Shown: positions 43,969-52,900 of the stretch, piece after piece
How positions within the stretch are numbered: the stretch's first letter is position 1
How the letters are laid out: the number at the start of each line of letters is the position of its first letter
NCBI GenBank assembly: GCA_020445565.1
Contig: JAGRGI010000163.1
Location: forward strand, 1-54,986
Origin: Chromatiales bacterium
GTDB lineage: Bacteria; Pseudomonadota; Gammaproteobacteria; JAGRCI01
Length of the DNA: 54,986 bases
Direction of reading: 5' to 3'
Made by a program: the position numbers and the translations under genes
The notes under the pieces: model-generated
Told to the model about the DNA's origin: nothing
The model's input: only the letters and a program-made list of their open reading frames with translations
Database searches by the model: none

Positions 43969-44460
43969 TCAGGAACGCCAGTGACGACAGGGGATGGGCA
44001 GATAGCGATCCGGCAGATTGGTGAGGTTTTGTCCCACACCGTCCATGCCGGCTACCGCCTCGGCATGACCGCACAACCATGCAAGCGGACTCTTCGGACT
44101 GCCCGTGACCCGTGCCGGCCGCACCGTGATCAAACGGCCCTCGGCATGAGCGTTGATGCGGTTGCCGAGCCGCACGTGTATCGCGCCCTGCTCGACGCTG
44201 ACGTTGCGGACATAGTTGCCGATCAGGTGTTTGGCCGCCGGAATACCCGCGGCCTCGTTATTGTCGGGAAAGGTGCCGGACTGCTCGTAATGATCGACGA
44301 TGGCCTGCTTGGCCATGTCCGCCAGCGTCAGGGCCTCCTCCACCTGGGCGCGAATCACGCGATCGTGATAGGTGGGCAGCGCCATGGTGGCCATGATGCC
44401 GAGAATGGCGACGACGACCATGAGTTCGATGAGCGTGAACCCCGCTTTGGATGCTTTCAT
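43969..44460 (-). CDS. Type IV pilin-like protein (pilin 4 of the operon)
   Basis: A 163-aa prepilin with leader MKASKAG and mature start FTLIELMVVVAILGIMATMA. The body has the DQAL/LADMAKQAIVDHYEQSGTFP region and a C-terminal WLCGHAEAV...PIPC disulfide-type loop as in PilA-family pilins. ATG at 44460 gives the normal short leader. It is the closest pilin to the HEPN-like/STAND pair. Confidence 0.88.
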   Translation of the reverse strand: MKASKAGFTLIELMVVVAILGIMATMALPTYHDRVIRAQVEEALTLADMAKQAIVDHYEQSGTFPDNNEAAGIPAAKHLIGNYVRNVSVEQGAIHVRLGNRINAHAEGRLITVRPARVTGSPKSPLAWLCGHAEAVAGMDGVGQNLTNLPDRYLPIPCRHWRS

Positions 44461-44473
44461 CGGGTCAAAATCC

Positions 44474-44965
44474 TCACGGGCTGGGCACGGTGCCGTTCTG
44501 GCACTGCGGCGGCAACAGGGTGGGTTCGATATCCGTCCGGTTGTTGCCGTAGGCCTGCATGCCTTCGGGGGGGGCGGCGTAGCCACAGACCCAGGCGATG
44601 ATTTCCGGGGGCGGATATTCCATGGCCACCGCCGGGCGAAGGCTCAGGGTGTGGGGTTTGTTTTCCAGGAGCATCCCGATATGAATTGCGCCGTTGCCGA
44701 CTTCCATCGCGGTGACGGTGCGGCCGTCGATATCCGCGGCGGCAATCAGACCCGCCACGCTGTTATTGCCTGGGAAGCGGCCGAAGTAGGCGAAGTAATC
44801 CGCCACTGCCTGGCGAACCGGTGCGACCAGGCTGAAGGCTTCGGCGATGCGCGCCCGGGAGAAGTAGTCCCGGTAGTTGGGTATGGCCATGGCCGCCAGC
44901 AAGCCGATAATGACCACCACCGTCATCAATTCGATCAGGGTGAAGCCCGTAGAATGCCGTTTCAT
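44474..44965 (-). CDS. Type IV pilin-like protein (pilin 3), PilA-type
   Basis: A 163-aa prepilin with leader MKRHSTG and mature start [20 protein letters not shown]. It ends with [19 protein letters not shown] and LLPPQC, the classic PilA C-terminal loop, and is the best candidate for the major subunit. The ATG overlaps the stop of pilin 2 by 4 bases. Confidence 0.9.
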   Translation of the reverse strand: MKRHSTGFTLIELMTVVVIIGLLAAMAIPNYRDYFSRARIAEAFSLVAPVRQAVADYFAYFGRFPGNNSVAGLIAAADIDGRTVTAMEVGNGAIHIGMLLENKPHTLSLRPAVAMEYPPPEIIAWVCGYAAPPEGMQAYGNNRTDIEPTLLPPQCQNGTVPSP

Positions 44966-45462
44966 TTGTTTTCTGCTCCCCACTCCTGGCAAGCCCGGCG
45001 CAGGTAAGGCGCCTCCAGGTCGCTGAGGTCCTCGCCGGCCGCGCGGCGACTCGCCGCCGACCGTTGTGCGCATACCCAAACGATGGGGGCATCCGCCTGC
45101 TTCACGCTGAGCGTGGGGCGAAGGGACAATACGCCGTCGGGCAGGTCGCTACTGTCGTTCTGGCGATAATGCAGGTGTATTGCACCATCCCGCACCTCGA
45201 TGCGTTCGATGGCGTCGCTGAACAGCGCCCCGGGTTCATTGATGGCCAGGGCGCGGTTGTCGCGGGGGAAACGGCCGTGGTAGGCGTAGTACTCCTCCAC
45301 CTTGTCGCGCAACGGTTGTGCCAGCAGCAGTCCTTCGACCACCGCCGCCGACAGGGCGTAGTCCCGATAGGTCGGAAGCGCGACGGCGGCCAGCAGGCCG
45401 ATGATGATCAGGACCACGACCAGCTCAATGAAAACGAAGCCTGTTTGAGCCGCGAGCTTCAC
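44962..45462 (-). CDS. Type IV pilin-like protein (pilin 2)
   Basis: A ~166-aa prepilin with mature start [21 protein letters not shown] and the helix [21 protein letters not shown]. Its C-terminal loop has [15 protein letters not shown] and RRAC, so the usual CGYA is altered. GTG at 45462 gives a 7-8 residue leader and lies 1 base after the GspF-like stop; ATG at 45480, overlapping that gene, is the alternative. Confidence 0.85.
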   Translation of the reverse strand: MKLAAQTGFVFIELVVVLIIIGLLAAVALPTYRDYALSAAVVEGLLLAQPLRDKVEEYYAYHGRFPRDNRALAINEPGALFSDAIERIEVRDGAIHLHYRQNDSSDLPDGVLSLRPTLSVKQADAPIVWVCAQRSAASRRAAGEDLSDLEAPYLRRACQEWGAENK

Positions 45463-45463
45463 C

Positions 45464-46525
45464 TCAGACCACCCTGCCAAGGGCGAAAATGGGCAGGTAC
45501 ATGGCGACCACGATAAAACCGACGATCACACCCAGTATCACCATGACAATGGGCTCCAGGGATTTTGTCAGGTTTGACGGATCGGCGAGCTGGTCCTTGC
45601 TGCGCCGTGCCAAATCGGCCAACAGTTGCGGGAGGATCTTGCGGCGCTCGCCGATCGCTACCGCCGATACCCATTTTTCGCTGAACAGCCGGCGTCCGCT
45701 CATGGCCTCGGCAAGTCCCTTGCCCGAGGCGATGCGTTCGTGAAGCTGAGCGATCTCATCGCGGGCGTAACCACTGCCGAGCACCGAGCTGGTTGCGTCC
45801 AGAGCTGCCTGGAGTGTTTTGCCATGGGCAAGATTGAAGGCCATGGTGTGGGCGAACTCGCCCATGGCGATTTCCCGATAGAGCCGGTCCACCCAGGGAA
45901 GCCGAAGTGCGAGTTCGCCACCCAGACGGCTGATTCGCCTATTGCTCTGTGCCCATCGTCGCCATAGTAACGACAATCCGATCGACAATAGCAGAATGAT
46001 CCACCAGTAGGTCCCCAGGAAGCGCGAAAAGCCCACGACCATTTGGGTGAGTTCCGGCAGATCCGCGCCAAAGCCCATGAACAGGTCCTGGTACTGGGGG
46101 ATGACAAAGACCATCAGTATCGACACCACGATGACGCCGATGACAATGACCGCGACCGGGTAGAACATGGCCCGTTTCAGGGCATTGCTGTCCAGTCCGA
46201 TGGTCTGCATGTCGGCAAGGTATCCGCCCACCTCTTGCAGGCCCGTCGCCAGATCCCCCTCCCGTTGTGCCTGGCGCAGACGATCGATACAAAACGCCGG
46301 GAGGGCAGGAAAGGCCCTCGGCAGGGCCTCCCCCAGTTCGATACCCGATGCCAGGTCAGTGCCCAATTGTTCCCAGCGCTTGCGTTTATGGCCGTTGTGG
46401 CTCTCGTTTTTCGCTACGTAGTCCAGTGCTTCGGGGAGGCTGGTGCCGATCTTCATCATGGCGGCGGCCTCGCTGAAGGATGGACCGGCGGACCATCGGT
46501 CCTTGCGGCGCTGGGATTCACTCAT
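45464..46525 (-). CDS. GspF/PilC-family inner-membrane platform protein
   Basis: A 353-aa protein with two T2SSF domains. The first is AAAMMKIGTSLPEALDYVAKN and the second HTMAFNLAHGKTLQAALDATS with IASGKGLAEAMSG. Three membrane segments are seen: about 120-142 (AVIVIGVIVVSILMVFVIP), about 170-190 and the C-terminal FIVVAMYLPIFALG. This subunit anchors pilin assembly in the inner membrane and contacts the assembly ATPase. It is shorter at the N-terminus than PilC (~400 aa). It overlaps the pilin 1 stop by 8 bases. No PilB/GspE ATPase gene is nearby. Confidence 0.9.
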   Translation of the reverse strand: MSESQRRKDRWSAGPSFSEAAAMMKIGTSLPEALDYVAKNESHNGHKRKRWEQLGTDLASGIELGEALPRAFPALPAFCIDRLRQAQREGDLATGLQEVGGYLADMQTIGLDSNALKRAMFYPVAVIVIGVIVVSILMVFVIPQYQDLFMGFGADLPELTQMVVGFSRFLGTYWWIILLLSIGLSLLWRRWAQSNRRISRLGGELALRLPWVDRLYREIAMGEFAHTMAFNLAHGKTLQAALDATSSVLGSGYARDEIAQLHERIASGKGLAEAMSGRRLFSEKWVSAVAIGERRKILPQLLADLARRSKDQLADPSNLTKSLEPIVMVILGVIVGFIVVAMYLPIFALGRVV

Positions 46526-47057
46526 GGATTGTCTTCGATTCGGAATGGGAAATCGGTTCCCGGCAGTCAGTGATGCGGTTTTGCGCCGGCAGGTCGGTGC
46601 GATCGGCGCCGACGGGCTCGAAATTTTCGTTCAATGGCCCCGGGCCACATTGCCAATAAAGCGTAGCCCCTTCGCCGTCTCGCAGGGTTACCGGACGAAA
46701 GCTGAGCCGTGAGCCGTTCAGCCGGTTTGCCTTTTCGTCGGAGAAACGCATGGTCACCGTACCGTTGTCCACCTCGACCGTGGGGTACCAGCGTGGATCC
46801 CTTTCTTCCTGTTCCCGTGCCCGCTGCGGCCAGCGTCCCGTGACGGCAAAGTATTCCTGTACGTGATTGCGCTCCGCGGCGGTAAATCCGAGGGCATCGG
46901 CGGCAATGGTCTTGGTGATGGCCTGACCATAGTAGCGCGAGGCGACAGCCAGCAGGACTCCGAGCAGCGCCAGCGAGACCATGAGTTCGACGAAAGTAAA
47001 GCCGCCGCGGTACCGCCTTGTCCGCGAGTGTGTTTTGGCCTTGGTCAGTTGGCCCAT
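46518..47057 (-). CDS. Type IV pilin-like protein (pilin 1, first gene of operon)
   Basis: A 179-aa prepilin with an 18-19-residue basic leader (KAKTHSRTRRYRGG) and mature start FTFVELMVSLALLGVLLAVA (Glu5 present). The body has EYFAVTGRWPQRA and a C-terminal YWQCGPGP...RITDC loop, so it belongs with the other three pilins, although it is the most divergent. It overlaps the GspF-like gene. Confidence 0.85.
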   Translation of the reverse strand: MGQLTKAKTHSRTRRYRGGFTFVELMVSLALLGVLLAVASRYYGQAITKTIAADALGFTAAERNHVQEYFAVTGRWPQRAREQEERDPRWYPTVEVDNGTVTMRFSDEKANRLNGSRLSFRPVTLRDGEGATLYWQCGPGPLNENFEPVGADRTDLPAQNRITDCREPISHSESKTIHE

Positions 47058-47384
47058 GCTATTGCCCGGAGTGCGGCTGTCGGCGTCGTCACACTGAGGT
47101 TCGCCCGAGGTTTGGCGTTGAGATGAGGAACGCCGTAAGTATAACTCAGACCCGGCAGGGTGCCGGCGGCCCGGGTCGGCGCCTTGCCGGGCAATTTTTC
47201 ACGTTGCTTGTGTCTTGGTGTATATGACAGCCAGCGGAACATGCCCTTGAAAGACTTGTTTGATGCCAAGTGTAAAGATTGTTGACGGTGGGCTTGTTTC
47301 CGTCTTTTGTCCTTTGCCAGCACACTAAGAGTAGCTTTGAGCAAACTGAATTTGGATCTGCAGAGGTTCGCGGGGAGAGAAATT
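47058..47384. other. Divergent promoter region between pilin operon and MOSC gene
   Basis: About 330 bases without a convincing gene. On the minus strand TATACT (47143-47138) is the best -10-like hexamer for the pilin operon, about 80 bases before its start; no good -35 is seen. Just upstream of it lies a GC-rich inverted repeat (CCGGCACCCTGCCGG). A minus-strand open frame across this stretch lacks a plausible start and crosses the MOSC start. Confidence 0.4.
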
Positions 47385-48005
47385 ATGGGCCAATCGATCT
47401 TCGCAAGGGTGCGCTCCGTCAATGTCGGTGGTCCTGGCGAGTTGGACTGCGGTGGGCGTGTTGTACTGTCGGCGCTGCGAAAATCTCCTGTCAGTGGACC
47501 GGTGGCTGTCGGGAGGCTCGGACTTTCGGGTGACGATCAGGTAGACAGGAAGCATCACGGCGGAGAAGGGAAGGCGGTGTATGTCTTTGCGTGGGAGAAC
47601 TACGCCTATTGGGGCCAAGAGCTGGCACATGATCTTTCCGTGCCGGGTTTGTTTGGTGAAAATCTGACGACAGAAGGTTTGTCGGAGACCCAAGTCCGGC
47701 CCGGCGATCGTCTGAATTTTGGCGATCTGGTCTTGGAAGTCACCCAGCCGCGCACGCCCTGTTACAAGCTGGTGACGCGCCTGAAGGCGGCTCCAGGCTT
47801 TGCCCGGCAGTTTCTGCAAAGCGGTCGCACGGGTTTCTATGCGCGTGTACTGCAAACCGGGATGGTTTGCGCTGGCGACCAAGGAGTGCTGGAACATGGC
47901 GCAGGCAGCGGCCCGACGATCGCAGAGCTGGCCGTGGCCAAGGCGCGCAAGCAGGTCGTGCGGCAGGGTCCCTTGGGGCGGTTGCGTTCCTGGATCAGGT
48001 GGTAA
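47385..48005 (+). CDS. MOSC domain protein (YiiM-like)
   Basis: A 206-aa protein with the MOSC fold: VGRLGLSGDDQVDRKHHGG, YGQEL-type WGQELAHDL, FGENLTTEGL, VRPGDRLNFGDLVLEVTQPR, and the conserved Cys126 in PRTPCYKL. YiiM reduces N-hydroxylated compounds with a molybdenum cofactor; a similar role is likely here. ATG at 47385 follows GGGGAGAG. Upstream codons are unlike the family. Its last 11 bases overlap the convergent giant gene. Confidence 0.85.
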   Translation: MGQSIFARVRSVNVGGPGELDCGGRVVLSALRKSPVSGPVAVGRLGLSGDDQVDRKHHGGEGKAVYVFAWENYAYWGQELAHDLSVPGLFGENLTTEGLSETQVRPGDRLNFGDLVLEVTQPRTPCYKLVTRLKAAPGFARQFLQSGRTGFYARVLQTGMVCAGDQGVLEHGAGSGPTIAELAVAKARKQVVRQGPLGRLRSWIRW

Positions 48006-49989
48006 GGCCGGAGGTATCCAGGTCCGGGTGAACGATCAGGCGGGCGGCCTCCAGTTCGAAGATTGAGAAAAGAGTGCCGTTCACGTCCTGCGTACCATTG
48101 GCTGTCCAGAGTGCACCGTTGCCGTCGGCCACCGCGTCGCCGGTGTTGCCGACGATCAGGAGATCGTTGGTGCTGTCGGATATGTCCAGCACGTCGTCGA
48201 GATTCAGCGTGAGTTGGTTGTCGCCGCTGCCGGTGATGTCGATCTGTTCCACGCCGGTGATGCGGCCGGTCGCGGCCAGATCCAGGTTTACGCCGCTGGC
48301 GCCGCTCTCCAGTTGCACGGTGTCGAAGCCGCCGCCGCCGTCCAGGCGGAAATCCACCCCATCGGTGATGAGGATGTCATTGCCCAAACCGCCGATCAGT
48401 ATGTCGGTATTGGCCCTTCCGTCCAGGGTGTCGTCGCCGCGCCCGCCGATGGCATTGTCGATGACGGCGGTGCCCAGAAACACATTGTTCATGTCGTCGC
48501 CGATGTAGACGTTGTCCGCGAAGGCGCTCTGTTGCGAGGGGTTGGCGCCGAAGAGGATATAGGCCTCGCCGCTTTCGCCGTTTTCCGTGTTTGCGTAGGG
48601 GGCGCCGATCAGAAGATCATGGAATCCGTCGCCGTTCACGTCGCCGGCTGCTGATATGCTGTAACCGAACATATCGTGATTGTAGCCCGATGGCAGTGCG
48701 CCCAACAGCGTCAGGTAGCGGGCGCCGTCGGGGGTGCTCACGTCCACGTCGGTAGCGCCGTTGCCGCCAAACAGCAGGTAGGTGCGGTCGCCTTCGGGGT
48801 TGCTGCCTTCCACGCCGCCGGGTGAACCGAACAGCACGTCGTCAAAACCGTCGCCGTTGAAATCGCCGGCCGCCGCCACCGATTCGCCGGCGTACTCGTC
48901 TGGGCTGACGCCAATCAGGCGAATGCCGTCGGTGGATCCGAAGCTGTTGAGGTCGATGTTGCCACCGAACCCGCCGCTACGCCCGAACAGAATGTAACCG
49001 GCCGGATCACTGCCGCTACCGCCATTGTCGCTGATGGCAAAATCGTCGATGCCGTCGCCGTTGAAGTCGCCGATGCCGGTGACATCCCGGCCGAGGCCGG
49101 TGGCGTTGATTCCGGTGATGGTGAAACCTTGCGAGGGTGAAAGCGCGGCCAGGTCCAGGGTGCCGACGGGGAGTGAGCCCGTTGGCGCGCCATACAGTAC
49201 CGCGACTGTGGAACGTGAACGGCTGGCGACAGCCATGTCGTCGAAGCCGTCGCCGTTGATGTCGCCGAGGATGGCGACTTCCTGGCCGAAGCGGTCGTTG
49301 GCGGCAACGCCGTCGATGACGAAACCAGCGACCGTGGAACCAATATCCATGGGCCCGATCGCGCCACTGAACGGGCTGCCGTGACCGAGGATGACATAGG
49401 CCTGACCGCTGTTGGCGCGTGAACCGCCGGCCCCGTCTGCGTCGATAGCCCCTATGATGAGGTCCTCGAAGCCGTCGTTGTTGATGTCGCCACTCATGTC
49501 AACGGCGAATCCGGTACGGGTGGTCGATTCGCCGTGGAAGGCGAAGCCGTTGTTGCCGTCCAGGTCTCCATCCAGAGCCAGGGGGTCGCTGGCCGCGGCA
49601 GCGCCGAATACCACGAACACGGCGCCATTGTTGCCATCGAATTGGCCGGCGCCGATGACCAGATCCGCCAGACCGTCGCCGTTGATGTCGCCGCCGAGCG
49701 ATAGATCGGAATAGAGTAGATCGCTGGGCGGTCCGGTGACGGTGCTGGCAAAGCCGGTGCTGCCATTGAGTGTGGCGAGGTCGAAGGGGGAGGGGTAGTT
49801 GGCGGCCGGAGAGAAGGCAGTGTAGAAGGTGCCGAAACTGTTGGGATTGTTCTGTGTGCCGGGAGCCGCCAGCACGATGTCTGCCAAGCCGTCGCCGTTG
49901 AAGTCGCCACCGCCACCAACGGCCTGACCTTGCAGATCGCCGTCGGCTTCGCCGGGAATTCGTGTGCCGTTGTTCGCGTTTTGCACGAA
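47995..49989 (-). repeat. FG-GAP propeller block C plus RTX module
   Basis: Seven motifs (from GGDFNGDGLADI to AGDVNGDGFHDL) are followed by GGRGDDTLDGRANTDILIG and a more divergent closing module (NDLLIVGNTGDAV, ARLIVHPDLD) that forms the C-terminus. Confidence 0.8.
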
Positions 49990-52900
49990 GGCGGGTACGT
50001 TCACTCCAGCCAGGCTTATGTTGAGGTCCAGCCCCTCCTGAACCTGCAATGTGGCGTTTCCGCTCCGGTATTCGAGGTAGGGGTTGCCGCCCAGATTGGG
50101 ATTGCCACTCAGAATCCACTGTCCTGCGACGTTCACGGTATTGGATGCGTCGCCATCGATGCGCAGGGTATTGCGGATATCGGTCATGCCGCGCAAGTCC
50201 GCCAAGTCCAGATTCAGCGTATTCCCATTGCCCGTTCCGAGGTCCAGGACTTCGAAGTTGCGGAATAACTGGTAGTGTTCCGACAGGTTGAGATCGGTGA
50301 GACTGAGCATCACGCCGGCGGCGCTGATGCGCAGCGTGTCGTCGCCGGTACCACCGTCTACCCGGCGGGTGTCGGTTGCGGGGTCGTAGATGATCGTGTC
50401 GTTGCCTTCGGCGCCGATGATCACGTCGTCACCGGGGCCGCCGTCGAGGAAATCGTCGCCGCGTCCGCCGATGAGTATCTCGTCGGCGCCGGTACCGACG
50501 AAGTTCTGGCTGCCGTCGCTGCCAAGAAAGTCGGCGCTGGTGCCGAAGCCTCCACCGAACACCACATACGCCTCGCCGGAGTTTCCGCCTTGGTTGCTCG
50601 CGTGCCGGGCGCCGATGATCAGATCGTCATAGCCGTCTCCGTTGACATCGCCGGCGCTTCTCACATCGGTCGCCCGCGCCGCAAATCCGGATTGGTCCGC
50701 GTTCGCGATACCTTGGATATGCAGACCTTGGCCGTAACTTAAATCGGCTACGTTCAGGCTGCTGCCAAAATCTCCGGTTTGGCCGAAAATCACTGTCAAT
50801 TCGGCGCCTTGTCCTGCTGCGCCGAGATTTGCATAGTCCGCCGTCACGAACAGGTCGTCGATTCCGTCGCCGTTGAAATCGCCGGCCGCGCCTACACCGG
50901 AGCCGAACGAAACCGGGCCTCCGGTTATTGCAAAGCCGTTGCTGCCGTTCAGATCGGTCGGAAAAAAGACCGGGCCGAAGGGTGCCCCGGTGCCGAACAG
51001 TACATAGGCTGCTTGCTCGTTCGGGGATCCAACGATGAGATCGGCGAGGCCATCGCCGTTGATGTCACCCGCCCCGGCGGCGATTTGATTGGCCCGAAGC
51101 GCCACGTCGATGGGGCCGATCGCGAAGCCTTGGCTGCCGGTCAGATTGGCAAGCTCGATAAGGGGAAGACCGCTGGCAGCGCCAAAAATAAGGTATGCCG
51201 CATCGGGACCATCCACGTCGAAGTCGGAAATCACGAAATCGTCGAATCCATCGCCGTTGAAGTCGCCTACCCTGCCTACGGATGCCCCCGCGTATTCGTA
51301 GCTCTGCACGCCATTGATGAGCGTCCCCCCGTAGTAGGCGGCATACTGGCTTCCGATGTAGGAATACAGACGACTCCCCCCTGGAAGCAAGGTGACTTGT
51401 CCCGAACCCGCACCGTTGGCATTCGCTTCGATGGCGCCGATCAGGATGTCTTCGAAACCGTCGCCGTTGGTGTCGCCCACCGCGGCTGCCGCATACCCGA
51501 AACGGTCGTTGACGGCCGTGCCAGCAACCACAAGGTCAGGCGAAGCGGTCAGATCGATCGGGCCGCCGGGTCGGCTGCCATCCCCAAACAGCAGGTAGAC
51601 GGCACCACTGTCAGCAACGCTTTCGTCAGCGACATCGTCGCCCACGAGGAGGTCGTTAAAGCCGTCGCCGTTGAAGTCGAATCCACCGGCGACGCTGAAT
51701 CCCAGCCGGTTGTCGGTGGCCGCCGGGAGTATTGCGAAGCCGGCGCCAATCGGCATGGAACTAACGTCGATCAACAGCGGGGAGGCGGCTCCGGAGCCGT
51801 ATACGACATACGCGGCGCGTCCGCTGTCATTGGCCTCGGCGGCGCCAATCAGCACATCGTCGAAGCCGTCACGATCGAAATCGCCCGCCCCGGAAACACT
51901 GAAGCCGAAGGCATCGGTGTCTGTCGCATTGATGTACAGCGTGAAGCCGTTGGCGCCGTTCAGCTCGCTGGGACTCAGTGTAGGCAGAGGTGTGAAGATC
52001 TGAATGCCGGAGACGTCCACGCCCTGCTGGACCTGTAGCGTCGCCCCGCCGTTCTGGAAGAAGCTGTAATTGTCGGCGCCGATGATGCCACCGCCGACCT
52101 GCATCCAGCCGCCGTCTGAAGTGGAAACCGCGTCTCCTGTACCACCCATAATCCGCAGGGTGTTGCGGCTGTCGGTCATGCGGAACAGATCCAGGGCACC
52201 CAGGGTGACAGAGAAGTCTCCGCCGGAGAGATCGAAGACCTCCAGGTCTTCGAAGCGCTGGTAGTGGTCCAGCGTCATGTTGATTTGTGTGAAGTCGAAG
52301 TTGCTTGGCGAGTCGTTTCCGAACAGCAACGTATCGTTGCCTTCGCCACCGTCCACGGTGAGCACGTCCTTGATATGGAAGACGATGGAATCGTTTCCGG
52401 CGCCGGCGCGGATAATGTCGCCTGCGGTTCCGGTGTTGGTAATGCCGTCGATGAAGTCGCTTCCGGCCGTGCCATTGATCAGGTTGACGTTGCTGTTGCC
52501 GGTCAAGCCGGGAAACAGCTCGTTGCGAAAATCCGCGCCAAACACGACGTAGGTATTGCCGTCGTATCCGGAGACCAGCACATCGTCCAGGCCGTCGCCA
52601 TCGACGTCACCAAGACCACCGACAGTCGTCCCCTGATAGGAATAGTCGGTCCCGCCGAGCAAGCCGATGCTTCGAATACCGTCGGGTACGGCTACGTCCA
52701 CGTCGCTGGTGTCACTGCCGCCGAAAATCAGGTAGGCAATGCCGGCGCCGGTGTAACCGTCGTGATCGCTGGTGGGAGCGCCGACGATAATGTCGTCGAA
52801 GCCGTCGCCGTTGACATCGCCCACGCCGCTCACCGATGCGCCGAGCAGTCCGCCGGTGCCGGTGGCTGTAATGTTGAAGCCGGCAGATCCGATATTGTCC

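Noticed and set aside
41876..43984. 702-codon open frame on the plus strand
   Set aside because: It lies opposite the STAND and HEPN-like genes, has no recognisable domain and crosses their junction; the minus-strand frames carry clear motifs.
47045..47422. 125-codon minus-strand frame before the pilin operon
   Set aside because: It overlaps the MOSC start region, has no ribosome binding site and no recognisable sequence.
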